From Microcebus murinus (lineage: Eukaryota > Chordata > Mammalia > Primates > Cheirogaleidae): DNA of 64,000 nucleotides. The stretch is from contig NC_134120.1 in the NCBI RefSeq assembly GCF_040939455.1, forward strand, positions 1,418,501 through 1,482,500, read 5' to 3'. Of the stretch, positions 11,583 through 22,791 are shown piece after piece. The position numbers were made by a program, and so were the translations under genes. Numbering within the stretch: the stretch's first letter is position 1; each line of letters opens with the position of its first letter. Below the pieces are notes generated by a model that worked only from the letters and a program-made list of their open reading frames with translations, was not told the DNA's origin and made no database searches.

Positions 11583-12640
11583 AACGGGAGAATATATTTG
11601 TAAACTATGTATCTAAAAAGAGGTTAATGCGCAAAATAGATAAGGAATTCAAACAACTGAATCAGGAAGAAAAAAAAAGGCAAAAGACTTGAATAGACAT
11701 TTCTCAAAAGCAGACTACAAATGGCCAACTGGCATTTGAAAAAATGCTCAACATCACTAATCATCAGGGAAATGCAAATCAAAAGCACAACGAGATACCA
11801 TATTACCAAATGAAAAGAGCTGTCATTAAAAAGACCAAAAAATAAAAAACCACACAACAAACAAATGCTGGTGTGGATGTAAAGAAAGGGGAACTCTAAG
11901 GCACTGCAGGTGGGAATGTAAATTAGTGCGGCTGTTGTGAAAAAACAGTTTGGAAGTTCCTCAAAAAATTAAAACTGGAACTACCACATGACCCCACCAT
12001 TTCATAGCTGGGCTTATACCCAAATAAAATGACATCAATATGTTAAAAAGACAGCCGCACCCCGTGTTTTCTGCACCACTATTCACAATAGCCAAGATAC
12101 GGAATCAGCCCGTGTCAATCCACAGACGCGTGGATAAAGAAAGTGTGGTGCGTGCACACGATGGGCTACTACTCGGCCGTAAAAAAAAGTATGAAGTCCT
12201 GTCGTTTGCATCAACACGGATCACCCAGGAGGACATTATGCCAGGTGCCATGAGCCAGCGACAGGAGACGCTCACGGCATGTCCCCCAGAAGCTGGGCTC
12301 GCAGAGGCAGAGCAGAGCCGGTGGCCGGGGCTGGGAGGAGACCGTGGAGAAAGAGTGGGCCACGGTGCCAAGTCGCAGGTCTGCGCCGGCGTAAGGTCCG
12401 AAGTTCTCCACTGTGCAGGGGGAGACGGCGGCTCACCATATTTACTGCGCGTGGCAAAACAGCGAGAAGAGAGATTTTTCAGTGCTCTCGCCACTGATAA
12501 ATGATAAACGTGCGAGGCATGGAACCCCTACACACCCCATGTGACCATGACACATTGTATACGGGTATGGAAACATCACACTTGGCCCCTGAATATGTAT
12601 CATATTATGTGTCGGTTTGAAACAAAACAAAACACAGTAT
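11583..12640 (+). mobile_element. L1 LINE 3' fragment (ORF2 C-terminus and 3' UTR)
   Basis: This is a sense-strand L1 piece, about 1 kb. It runs through the familiar end of ORF2: ACATTTCTCAAAAG near 11698, CATCACTAATCATCAGGGAA near 11752, CTGGGCTTATACCCAAATA near 12009, and the GTGGATAAAGAAAGTGTGGT to GGGCTACTACTC stretch at 12130-12175. A diverged 3' UTR ends near 12640. Many stops and frameshifts mean the reverse-transcriptase C-terminal region is dead. Divergence suggests an old (L1M-type) copy. The 5' part is missing. Confidence 0.88.
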
Positions 12641-13300
12641 CTTGTGGGTTCTGGGAGCAGAACTGAGTCTGACAAGGAACTTAACAGAATCCCTCATAGC
12701 CAACACTCGCATGTTCAAAGAAGGTGCACTGTGAAGGCTGCCATCGTGGGATACAGCAGTCAACGTCTCTCACTTTTAACCTTCGGATTTGGACACTTCT
12801 TTTGCCAAGAATAAAAAGCTACTGACTTAAAGGTTGTAGTGAAATTAAGATTTTATTAGCCTGGCCACCACTGCACCAGGAAACTTTCTGTGTGTTATGC
12901 ATACTTGTACTTTCCGTTTTTTCCCCGACTTCGGAACGTGTCTATGCTCATTCTATTAAAGCGTTGTCACCAGTACTGATGACTGTGCGTCACTACAGCG
13001 ATGTGGTGCCTGTGGGATGTCCCCAAGACCTCGTCATCTTGTGGCTTAGCCCGTGTGAGCAGCCTCCTGCCTGCAGTTCAGAAAACCGTTTGGTTCCTTG
13101 AAACACAACCCAGGAGACACGTGGGACCGGTTTACACATGCGCGGCTGCGTGGCACTGCGTTAGTATATTATTGCATAAGTAATGACTCGTTGGCTGGAA
13201 TATAAAAAAAAGATTGATAATTTACAAAGAAAGTCAATCAATAAATAAACTGTCCCTAACCAGCTCGAGAGCTGGCAGAATGACATTCCATTATCCTGTC
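12641..13300. other. Unique intergenic DNA
   Basis: Mixed-composition unique sequence with AT-rich ends and no repeat I can name. The frames here are under 80 codons. Some TAAT-bearing text near 12820-12870 could belong to a small regulatory element. Confidence 0.5.
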
Positions 13301-13445
13301 ACACGCATCGCAGTCAGAAGCGGGACGCCCCAGCGGGCTGGCACCCTGCCCTGCCGCCGCGCTGGCCGCGCCTCCCCCGCGCCCGGCTTCTCCATCTCCC
13401 CCGCGGCCCCTCGGCGCGCGCCCACGCCCAGATACATGTTTGCGT
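13301..13445. other. Small CpG-rich cluster
   Basis: A short stretch with high CpG density (GCCGCCGCGCTGGCCGCGCC, CCCCCGCGCCCGG, TCGGCGCGCGCCCACGCCC). It is below the usual 200-base length for a CpG island, so it may be a weak or eroded island. It is flanked by unique AT-richer DNA. No start site or splice signal was identified. Confidence 0.45.
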
Positions 13446-13554
13446 GTCACGTCAGTCTGTGACACTGCGAGGCTGGGGTCTGCCGGTGGGACAGCTGCCC
13501 GTGGTGACAGCTCCGTGTCGCCGGGCTCCTGGCAGCTGATCCTCTGCAGACAGC

Positions 13555-13745
13555 GCTGTCAGAGAATCAGAGACTTCCACATTCGCGGGTGAAATTAACT
13601 TCTGTTAGTCTGACATTTCCCACAATCAATACTCACAGGGTCCTTGTCTCCAGGATCAAAATTCATAAATCAAAAGCAGAAAGCATGAAATAAGGTATTT
13701 GATAAATCCATTAACTGCGGTGGCAGAGTACTTCTGTCATGCTGT
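13555..13745. promoter_or_regulatory. Candidate conserved non-coding element
   Basis: Repeat-free stretch of moderate AT content with homeodomain-like and SOX-like words (GAAATTAACTT, CACAATCAATA, GATAAATCCATTAAC). No coding frame. The call is based on texture only. Confidence 0.35.
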
Positions 13746-14269
13746 CTGGAGCACACTTGTGTGAGCAAAGCCCTCCGGGTCTGTTTCAGGGCGGGGACGC
13801 TGGGAGTTTGTGCCGCTGTTGCGTTCGTCCCCGAGACTGCTGTGGCTGGAAGACGGCGTTTTCGTTTCAGAATGCCAATGTGGTCTGTGTCCTTTCTGCC
13901 GGCTCCGGGCCGGCTGGAGTGAGAGAATGAGGCAGAGCTTGCTCTGAGGGGCGGCGTCGCAGTGGCTGTGAGTTTGCTGGACACAAGGTGCCCACTGGGA
14001 AGTGGGCTCAGTCCTCACAGGCACAGAGACGCTGGACCGCGTGTGCCTATATGCGCGGATTGCGTCGTGGGCGTATAGCACACGACACACACGTGCTACT
14101 GGTGCGTGTGTGACTGTACTACGTTTGTGCCCATACTACATATGTCCCTCCGTCAGCCACGGGACTGGCACTGGCTTGCTGCTCCTCGGGGACTGGAGGC
14201 TCAGCGTGGAAGAAGCTCGGCTGTTTATCAACCTCGGCGGGAAACGCACGGCGCACTCTCCTTGACCAG
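13746..14269. other. Unique GC-rich intergenic DNA
   Basis: CpG-containing unique sequence without recognised repeats. Open frames are about 60-117 codons on both strands and have no family resemblance. Confidence 0.5.
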
Positions 14270-14580
14270 GTGTCAGGCTCTCCGCTGCTCTCAGAATTGG
14301 TTTATCATTTTATGTGGCACAATTTATGACAGTACAGCAGCTACTCATTCCTTCTGTGCACCAAGCGATGAATTCAAATACTGCAGAAACAAATAAGTTA
14401 ATACTGCATTACAACCCCTTATCTCTGTTCTCACTGAGCTAGAGGTTCTCGTCCATTTATTTCTGAAAAACGCTCCTAAATCTGCAAATATTGTCTAACA
14501 GTCACAGTGGAAATTGCTTTCCTCTGAAAATTAAAAATCAGTAGGTATTTCGTTTTTAAAAAAACAACCTTACAACATTC
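14270..14580. promoter_or_regulatory. Candidate conserved non-coding element
   Basis: About 300 bases of repeat-free, moderately AT-rich text (ACAATTTATGACAGTACAGC, AATACTGCAGAAACAAATAA), ending in a TTTTTAAAAAAAC run. It has the information-dense look of a developmental enhancer and sits at a boundary between two GC-rich blocks. Confidence 0.35.
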
Positions 14581-15610
14581 TTGGTGCCCGGTAGAGCATG
14601 CCAAGGTGAGTGTGACGATTCAGTCCTCCCAGCGCGCTTACGGAACCCGAATGCTAAGTGAGAGGACGGGCTACGTGCAACCTCAGTGGACCGTGCGGCC
14701 CCACATTGTGCTTTCAGAGTGTAAAGTGGGGAAGTTCTTTCTGCTACAACTAGAAGGAAACTCCTACAGAGCCCATGGATTTTGCATAATTTTTAGATAA
14801 TAAAATATTCTAAGCTCTCTTTAAGTTGAAAACGTTGGCAAATACATTAGTAATAATTAAAATCCTCCCCGGCCCTGCTCAGGGAGGGCTGGCCGCAGGC
14901 AGCGCACCTGTCCTTGGGGAGCAGGTGTGTCTGAGGGTCCCTCTGATTCTTCATGAGTCTGGCTGGCGGTGTTTGTCGCCAACCCCCAAAGGCAGAGAAG
15001 ACAGCTGGGCGGGATGGCGCCGCCGGGCTGGCACTGAGCCAAGACGGGTTCCCAGTCTCTCTACACTGGGGGTCCCCTAACAGGACTTAAAGAGGGGACA
15101 GCCCTTCCCAAAACACAAAACCTCCCTCGAAGAAAATGACCTTGCAAAATCCTCCCAGTGAAAATCCACTGCAAACCTGACTTCTACACTCAAAGAAGGT
15201 GACAAGTTTCGAGAGCCATGAAACAGTTTTTATGTGAAAATACTTATATTCCTTTGTTTTCAGGCATCTCCCTTTGCGTGTTTTTGGCTTAGACAAAGCC
15301 TGGGAGTTAGCAGCCTGCTCCTTGTCCCCACTCGTGACGGGGGTAATAAGGCCAGTGCCAAAAGTCTTCTAAATAAAGTTGCAGAGGTCTGCAGGAAAGA
15401 CAGTTCCCACAGAAGCTGGTAATTTTCCAGGCCTTGACTGGGTCAAACTTCCCTAAGAGACAGGAGGCTCAATGTGAGGGGAGACCCGGATGGAAGGAGC
15501 CACATGAAGTGAGGTTCAGGGGTGTGAATGCACCTGTAGCTTGGGTGCTTCTTGGTGTTTCTCTTCTGGAGGAAGACAGTGTTCCCAGTGGCTAGAATCG
15601 CAGGATGCCC
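14581..15610. other. Unique intergenic DNA
   Basis: No gene or named repeat. Composition shifts from AT-rich (to about 14870) to GC-rich. The last 200 bases before the minisatellite already contain AGGTGAG-like words and may be a decayed edge of that array. Confidence 0.5.
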
Positions 15611-16420
15611 AGGTGAGCAGGAACCCGGGGAAGCAGGTGAGGACCAGCTAAGGAGGAGCAGGTGTAGGCCAGGTTACAAGGAACAGGTGCGGACCAGGTA
15701 AAGAGGAGAAGGTGTGGGCCTGGTAATGAGGAGCAGGTGTGAGCCAGGTAAAGGGGAGCAGGTGTCGGCCTAGAAATGGGGAGCAGTTGTGGGCCTGGTA
15801 AGGAAAAGCAAGTGTAGAGCAGGTTAGGAGGACCAGGTGTGGGCTAGGTATGACGGAACAGGTGTATACCAGGTAAGAAGGAGAAGTTGTGGACCAGGTA
15901 AGGAGTTACAGTTGTGGCCTTGTAAGGAGGAGCAGTTGTGGGCCAGGTATGGAGGAGCAGGTGTGGAACAGGTAAGGAGGAGCAGGTGTGGGCCTGGTAA
16001 GGAGGAGCAGGTGTGGAGTAGGTAAGGAGGAGCAGGTGTGGGTCAGCTAAGGGGAAACAGGTGTGGAACAGGTAAGGAGGAGCAGGTGTGGAACAGGTAA
16101 GGAGGAGCAGGGGTGGAGCAGGTAAGGAGGAGCAGGTGTGGGCCAGGTAAGGAGGAGCAGGTGTGGGCCAGGTAAGGAGGAGCAGGTGTGGAGAAGGTAA
16201 GGAGGAGCAGGTGTGGAACAGGTAAGGAGGAGCAGGTGTGGAACAGGTAAGGAGGAGCAGGTGTGGAGCAGGTAAGGAGGAGCAGGTGTGGAACAGGTAA
16301 GGAGAAGCAGGTGTGGAACAGGTAAGGAGGAGCAGGTGTGGGCCTGGTAAGGAGGAGCAGGTGTGGAGTAGATAAGGAGGAACAGGTGTGGGCCAGGTAA
16401 GAGGAAGCAGGTGTTGCCAG
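15611..16420. repeat. 25-bp minisatellite carrying 5' splice-site consensus
   Basis: About 32 tandem copies of a 25-bp unit close to GGTAAGGAGGAGCAGGTGTGG plus AACA or GCCA. Copies on the left (15611-15960) are diverged and those from about 15960 to 16360 are nearly uniform, so the array has grown or homogenised on its right side. About fourteen unit junctions read CAGGTAAG, a perfect mammalian splice-donor consensus in plus orientation. Because 25 is not a multiple of three, a minus-strand frame cycles through three phases and yields a 25-residue-period Pro/Leu/Ser/Thr repeat protein (16043-16540). I regard that as incidental. Confidence 0.93.
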
Positions 16421-17759
16421 GAGGGGGCTGTGTTTCCTCATCCAGCACACCTCGCAGCGTGCTTTCCCTGTAGCACTGGCTCCCCTGGCATGGGTCTGTC
16501 TGCTACCATCTGTCTGTCTGCTAGACATCTTCCTGCCCAATCAGATCGCAAGCCTACTGATTGAACCCAAGACTCGGTTCGTTACTCTATGTTTGATGCT
16601 TAAACATGCTGTCCACCAGGTTTCATGAATGAATGAGGGGAAACGAGGGCAAAGCTGTTGCCAGGAGGAACTCTAGATGCTGCAAGCCCCACACCGAGGC
16701 CAGGCGCAGACAGTGCCGTGCGCTCTCTGGATTCAAGTAACCTGAGGAGTCAGCGTGGGGGTGGAGCAAGGCTGGACTTCTTAGGCACCTTGACATTTCT
16801 CTTTTCTTTAGCTCTATAGAATTAGCAGGGTTTTTCTTTTTATACACAATCATGGCTACTCAGACGTGTCAAGAGGAATGAAGGTGAGGATTAGTTCTTT
16901 CCAGTTAGATCACTTGAGGAGGGAGGTCGTTGCCTGCTGGAGACACTGTGCTGATGTCCTGAGTCCAGGGTACCTGGTCGTCCCCACGACATGTGCGTGG
17001 AGGTGACGTCCTCATCTAAGAGGCCTCCCATGTGGACCGAACAGGTGGGTCACAGCCGTCCCTGGGAACAGCCCGTGGCCTGAGGTGCGGAGGGACCACC
17101 AGCCCGGTCTCTGGGTCAGCGAGGGCCAGGCAAGGAGGTAGCCCCGACCACGAGTGGCACAGTGGCCGGCCACGGAACCCGCTGGCCTGCAAGGGACGTG
17201 CTCACCAGTACGGTTCTAACAGGCGCCCAGAGGGGGCTGGCAGCTCTCTGTGAGCGTGCTCTGAGTCAGACGGCAACACTCCGAATGGCACAGGTGGCTC
17301 CGGGCGAGTACCGGACCAGCCGGACCCCCCAGGAGTCCTCCCTGGCTGGCCGTGTGAGCCCACGTGTGCTCAGGGTGGCACTGAGTCCCTCAGGGGTTTC
17401 TCTTTCTGGCTTCCCCCACCTGGGTCCTGAAGGCCAATCTTGTTCATCGAATGTACGTGGTGAGTCCGTATTCTGCAGTTTTTTCAAGCCTGGGGTTGAC
17501 CACGGACCAGGCCAGCCCTGCCCTCCTGGTCTTCGCAGTCCAGAGCGGAGTCGGGATTTTGTCTGCCCTTCCTCTGCCCGTGCTGCTGGCAAGAGGCAGT
17601 CAGCGCCCGCCGTGCGTGTGTCGAGCGTGGCTGGACTTGGCCGGGCTGCGGTAGGGGAGGCGTCAATACCTGGACAAGGCCCGGGAGAGTCTGTGGCAGA
17701 AACGACTAAGCCTGGATTTCAGAGACAGTAAGGGGCCTGGGTCTAGAAATAGGCTTCCA
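16421..17759. other. Unique GC-rich intergenic DNA
   Basis: No named repeat. Open frames up to 189 codons (17162-17731 plus) lack family features. Text is CpG-bearing and moderately GC-rich after about 16900. Confidence 0.5.
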
Positions 17760-18095
17760 GGCCATCGCAGCTGCTCACGTGGGCTCCGAGGACAAAGTTC
17801 CAGGCTGAGTAGCTTAAACGGCCATTTATTGCCCGAGGTTCCGGAGGCTGGGAGTCTGAGCTCGGGTGCTGACGGAGCTGGTTCCGGTGAGGCCTCCCCC
17901 TGCCACGTCCTCACGTGGCCTTCGTGGCACACACAGGTGGACAGCAAGCTCTAGCCTTTCGTCTGGGGACCCTAACCCCACCGCGGGGGCCCCACCCCCA
18001 TAACCTCGTCTGAGTGTGATCTCTGCACCTCCCGATACCACCCCACTGGCGCTAGGGGCTAACCTGGTTTGGGGGAGACACAGCCCCAATGGTGG
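17760..18095 (+). mobile_element. MaLR (MLT1-like) solo LTR
   Basis: The order of phrases matches MLT1-type LTRs in plus orientation: a GAGTAGCTTAAACGGCCATTTATTG step near 17805-17829, GGTTCCGGAGGCTGGGAGTC near 17838-17857, a CGTCCTCACGTGGCCTTC step near 17907-17924, and a closing GGTTTGGGGGAGACACAG near 18066. No internal MaLR sequence was seen, so this is a solo LTR. It is old and CpG-retaining in this GC-rich setting. Confidence 0.7.
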
Positions 18096-19149
18096 GCATG
18101 CAGTGCAGAGGGCACCAGGAAGAGGTTCCCTCTGGATCTTTCAGGGATGAAATTCTGTGGCCAACATGCCCCGGAGGATCGGTGCCCTTCAACGGCGAGG
18201 CCCTACGTTTGGTCTTCAGGTGTGCAGAGCTCGCGGCGCCTTCCAGACGAGCGAGACAGGGCGTGCGACCAGCGGAGGCCAAGCTCCCTCGGCGCCAGTG
18301 AGAGAACGTGGAGACACGTGCTGCCGGTGCACGCGTGATGCTTGTGTTCCTTGTATTCATTTCCTTCACGAAAGGATATTCCCCGCCTGCCAGTTGTGCA
18401 GTCAACATCTTCCGCCTGGGTGCAGGGGGTCTGGGGTGGCTGAGGGCCTAGCGGTGAGTTTCAGGCCAGCCCTCTGTCAGGGCACTTTGTTCCTGTTCCA
18501 CTTCTCTTTGCCAATATGCCCCTGACCTTAGTGTCCTTCAGGGGGTTAATAGACAGAGGTCCCACGTCTTCACCCTTTAGACCGGCTGGGAGAGGGGTTG
18601 ATTGACAGGTGCGACATTCGCAGTTATCAGCCGTGGGGTGGGGGGTGAGCTCGGTCCGACCACAGGACGTGGCACCTGCCGAAAGCAAAGGAGGCTGGTG
18701 AGAACAGACCCTCTGCAGCGTCCCGAGGGGCAGGCCCTAGAGCCCGGCCCACACCTCGGCAGGAACGTGGCCGTCCCGATGCCACATACTAGAGCATTTC
18801 CTAACCCGGAAACTGAAGCTGCAGTCCATCTCCCATCTGAGTTGGAAACGCTAGTGTATACCTTTCACGGGTGGATGGAAGTTCTCGTTTCTTTCACAGC
18901 AGCCTCAGATACGTGGGGCAGGGCTGCCAGGTCAGTGGGAACATTTGTTTCCTATGCAATCAAGAACCCTGTGTAAACATCCTCAGCGTGGGGAATGGCG
19001 CCAAGTTTTGTTTGAAAACTTGTTGTTTTTTTTTCCTTTTTCTGGACAGAATGCATACAATATGACAGCGCCTTTTTGGATACATCCACCCGTAACTCTT
19101 GGACCAAGTAAAGGGACAGCAGGAGAGAGTTCTGTGACTGTTTACTTTC
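18096..19149. other. Unique intergenic DNA
   Basis: GC-rich unique DNA that becomes AT-richer after about 18960, with a T-run near 19022-19040. No named repeat and no convincing coding frame (longest 124 codons). Confidence 0.5.
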
Positions 19150-19400
19150 CCTTGGAAGTGCGGGGGAGTAATTAAAACCTTAGGAGTTTTGCAGATATGC
19201 AGGCATTTCCCATAAACCGAAGATGTCAGTCAGCTAATCAAGTCCCATCGTTGTTGTATTAATTCTTAATTCTACAATGTGTATAAATCGAGAGGGGCTT
19301 GGGGAAACGAAACAATGAAAGCATTGCTGGGCAGGAATTAAAGCAGGTTTTCCCCAACCTCATCTGTTCATTCAGTGACTAAGCTTCTCCTGAGCTCAGC
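19150..19400. promoter_or_regulatory. Candidate conserved non-coding element
   Basis: Repeat-free stretch with TAATTAAAAC, TCAGCTAATCAAGTCC and TTAATTCTTAATTC words and no coding frame. It is typical enhancer-like text beside a DNA transposon. Conservation is inferred. Confidence 0.38.
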
Positions 19401-19460
19401 CCTTCGACTTCCCGTCCAGGGACGCGAGCCAACTCCGTGTGTGTCTACTGAACGCTTGCG

Positions 19461-19757
19461 CAGTCCGGTGTCGCTGACGATGGGGATGTTCTGAGAGCTG
19501 CATTGTTAGGTGGTCTCCTCATGGTGCAGTTACACAGGCCTGGATGGCACACCTGGGCTGCACACCTGGCTGCACACCTGTATGGCAGGTGACTCTAATA
19601 CCTAAGGCCATCGTGGCACAATGGCACAAGACATATCCATGTATCTAAACATACTGAAACATAGAAGAGCCGCAGTAAAAATACAGTATTATAGTCTTAC
19701 GTGACCACGTCATATATGGGCTCTACAAAATGTCCGTATTTGGTGCCCGATGACATT
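19461..19757 (+). mobile_element. Tigger-type (pogo-like) MITE
   Basis: A roughly 297-bp non-autonomous DNA transposon of the Tc1/mariner (pogo) superfamily. It opens with CAGTC and a GACGATGGGGATGTTCTGAG phrase. Its middle has the family's CATGTATCTAAACATACTGAAACATAG stretch in pieces around 19637-19663, and it continues through CAGTATTATAGTCTTACGTG near 19683. It lacks any transposase. The same family occurs at 63714-64000. A local CTGCACACCTG triplication occurs at about 19548-19580. The subfamily name is not assigned. Confidence 0.72.
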
Positions 19758-20139
19758 TGGTAACTTTTTGAAGAACAGAGAGATAAATGGCTCGATGCTG
19801 TGGGCCTACGACTGTTATTGCAGAATTTCTTACACAAACACAGTTCTTTAAAAGCCCATTTAGATGACAGGTAGAAACCAGAAACTTTTAAAATTCCATC
19901 AAGCTGCCAAAGCCCTAAACTTCACGTGGGCGTTCGGAGCACAGGGCGCTGTTGCGGGAGACGGCTCCGCTCACGGGAGGACAGAACCGCGGCAGGAGCG
20001 ATCCCCTGCTTCAGCGTGTGTAGCTGCCATGCCTCCTCTTGTCTTCCCGGAGTATTTGAGACAAACGGATCTTCTGGGCCTGCCTGTGAGTCGGCGGCAC
20101 CGGGGAGGGCTGTGCCTTGGAGGACGGGGAGCTGCCTCT
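19758..20139. other. Unique intergenic DNA
   Basis: Unique mixed-composition sequence without named repeat. Two open frames near 19864-20222 are short and unremarkable. Confidence 0.5.
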
Positions 20140-20760
20140 CAATCTTGGCATGCAAATTAATTGCTAAATCACAATGCAATTTCTATGGAATTGCATTTGA
20201 ATGCAAGATTAATAATGAATGAATTAATCAAGATTAATTTTATTATAATGAATACCAAAGGATCTAATGATGATTGGCTGCTTGTTCTGGAGAGCGGCCT
20301 TATAAATATGCAAATTTCTGGCGAATTCCTTGACTAGCATCATACATTTGAGGGAGTCTTTCTTAGATAAGTCTGGGTGTCATGGGGGAGAGATTTCTGC
20401 AAGAACTTCTCATTTAGGAATTAATTTCCTTGCCAGACTTCCCATCCCTGTAGGCGGTCCCCAGCTAATGAATTGTTGAGAAAATATATGAATTTTATAT
20501 TTGCAAAACAAGGATCAAATGTGAGGAACAACTCTTTTCAGGGATATCCCTCTCCTTCAATTAGCTCAACACCTTTCAGAAAATTAATTTGAGATAAAAT
20601 GAGGCGATGTTTTGGAAAACGGCAGGGCACTGTTTCCATTTGAGTTGGTGAGATTACGACCCGGCAATATCTTAAATCATCATTTAATTCATTTATATCT
20701 GAAAACTCTACGTAGCACCCAAATAAAATGTAAGGGTGCAGTGTTCTCCTGAGTCACAAT
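20140..20760. promoter_or_regulatory. Strong candidate conserved non-coding element (enhancer)
   Basis: Some 600 bases of repeat-free text with dense homeodomain and POU-type words. There is an inverted repeat AATGCAATT (20173-20181) / AATTGCATT (20189-20197) with a 7-base loop, followed by AATGCAA at 20200-20206. Clustered TTAATAATGAATGAATTAATC lies from 20208. A perfect octamer, ATGCAAAT, sits at 20308-20315 next to TTATAAATA. No coding frame. Among the non-coding blocks this is one of the most enhancer-like. What it acts on cannot be told from the window. Confidence 0.5.
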
Positions 20761-22560
20761 TGTCTGTGTTTCCTGAACTGACAATGAGAATATTGATACA
20801 TTCGAACACAGCACAGGACAGAGACTCTTCCCGGGCGAGTGAGAACAGGGACTGAGTTTCAACCCGAGAACGACGCATTAGCAAATAGACCTATGGTTTT
20901 AAATTTAGAGATGCTTTATTGAGGAAGAGCCCACAGGCCGAAGAGAAGCACACTGAGCACACGCCACTCACATGCTTCTTACAGTGGCTTGCAGCGAGTG
21001 TCCCTCCGTCTTTGCACTCCCGTGGGTCTCACTCTTGGTCAGGTACCGTCGGGGGTTGGGGATGGCATGTCAGCAACCACGTCAGTACATAGCAACAGCA
21101 CGTGACAGGGGCTTGCTTCCCACGATTTTACCCACACTGACTTCTACTGAAAGGGACTTTGGCACGGCCCTTGGGGACGGCGTCACTATGCAGGTTTTCA
21201 GCACCTTGAGTGCCCCCAGGCAGAGCCTCGGGGCGGGCAGCGGGCTCTGAGCTGACGTGAGCGAGTGTTTGCGGCCGAGGCCGGTTAGTCCCGGAGCCCG
21301 GAGTCTGCGCGTCCGGGGCCCAGGGCCTCAGCTCTGCGTCCTCCCCAAGGAGCGAAACTCCAGGCTATCGTTGTTGCATTTGTGTGGAATTGAGCTGTTG
21401 GGACCACACACCATAGTTGACAAGAGTGGATTCAAATTACGTGTTTTAAGAATGAATGCCTCCAAGAGTGTTTACATGATGAACAATGGCTTGTGCTACG
21501 GAGTCAGGAAAGAGCCTCTCCTGGGTGAGAACTACGCGCGGAATATGTCACCCAGTCGCCTGTGAGCGGCGCATCCCTCTCGGCCGGCGCTCTGAAAAAC
21601 ACGACTCTGATAATCCAATCGCTTGCGCCACCTGAGGCTTGCAACCGGGGTGCAGATTTTTGAATAATAACACCGAGAACCCCAGCCTGCCTTGCATTGC
21701 AGACGCAGCGCAGTTTCGAGGTCCAAATAGATCGTGAAAGGCAGTGTTTCTCGGATTTTCACGTGGAGTTGGGGCCTGGAGAGCACCCGGGGCCGGGCCG
21801 GGATGCCAGCCTGGGGCCAGCAGCGTGCAAATGGAGGCTCACTCGCCACATATCTAGTATGTGATTCATGCAAGATTAAAGAAAAAAAAAACTAATAAAT
21901 AAAGCACATCTACTGCCCTAGGTTGGCAAATACACTCAGGCAGTGGCTCCCCGACTGCAATGTCGATGGACACACCCAAATGCGCGGCTGGCCGGACCCG
22001 CCCATGAGGACGCCGGCGGGAAATGCTCACCGGCCAGCCGCTGCCGGAGCCGGGGTTAAGCACGTTTCCGGGCCCTGCTCCCAGGTGGCCGTCTGGCCGG
22101 AACGCTCGCTCTGGGACGGGGCCAGGATGCACACTGGGACACGTTGCCAGGGGCTTGGCTGCTGCCCTGAACCGGCACGTGAGCGGGGTGCGTGGCGGCT
22201 CCTGGTGGCCGAGGTGGCCGCCGCACAGCTTCGCTCTCCGTGTCTCTTCGTGGGCTGGATGAAACACCAGCCTGAGGGGCCAGAGCCCACTCCGCAGCGC
22301 CCGGCACGGACGGCGTGAGGGTCCCCGTGAGGCGCGTCACTGCGGTTGCGTGGCGCTCGGGCCTTCCTCCCGTCCGTAGGGCCTTCCAGGGCGGCTGGCC
22401 CCAAAACCGCAGAGAATGAACGTGAACCGCCCAGCCCACCACAGGAACGTGGGCAGTGACCCCTCCCCGCACGGCTCACGCCCGGGCGGCAATTCTCTGT
22501 GCAAGGGAAAAGGCGCTGTAGCAGAGAATCCAGAGGAAATTCTGCAGAGACTTTTTGATG
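20761..22560. other. GC-rich unique DNA with CpG clusters
   Basis: Mostly unique. CpG-dense patches lie at about 21225-21330 and 21930-22480, while 21640-21730 and 21870-21905 are AT-richer with an A-run. Long overlapping frames on both strands at 21866-22479 follow the GC content. No named repeat. The second CpG patch is long enough to deserve a promoter check, but I see no start signal. Confidence 0.5.
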
Positions 22561-22790
22561 GCAGCAGCAGAGTGTGTTTTTATTTCGGTAAAATTATCTT
22601 TATTTAGCCAGTTTCAGAAAAATCTTCACTGAATCAAGTGTTGACATTTAAAATTTTAAATACGCTAATTTAAGCTAAATTTACCATTTTGATTATTGAA
22701 AAATGAAAGCAAATTCAGTCTCTAGAGAATGAAGGCAGTAGTTTGGAAAGAAAAATCATGTAAACATTTTAATATAAAATCTTGGTAACA
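22561..22790. other. AT-rich unique DNA before an Alu
   Basis: AT-rich, with self-complementary text such as ATTTAAAATTTTAAAT near 22650, and TAAT words. It could be a small regulatory element that the Alu landed beside. No gene. Confidence 0.4.
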
Positions 22791-22791
22791 A

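Noticed and set aside
7282..16420. Regular repeats that might suggest a CRISPR array
   Set aside because: Repeats are directly adjacent without unique spacers, units are variable, and the host is a mammal. They are minisatellites.
16043..16540. Minus-strand frame of 165 codons encoding a 25-residue Pro/Leu/Ser/Thr repeat
   Set aside because: A 25-bp unit cycles through three phases, so two different frames are open at once (also 16047-16448). This is a property of the minisatellite, not evidence of a protein.
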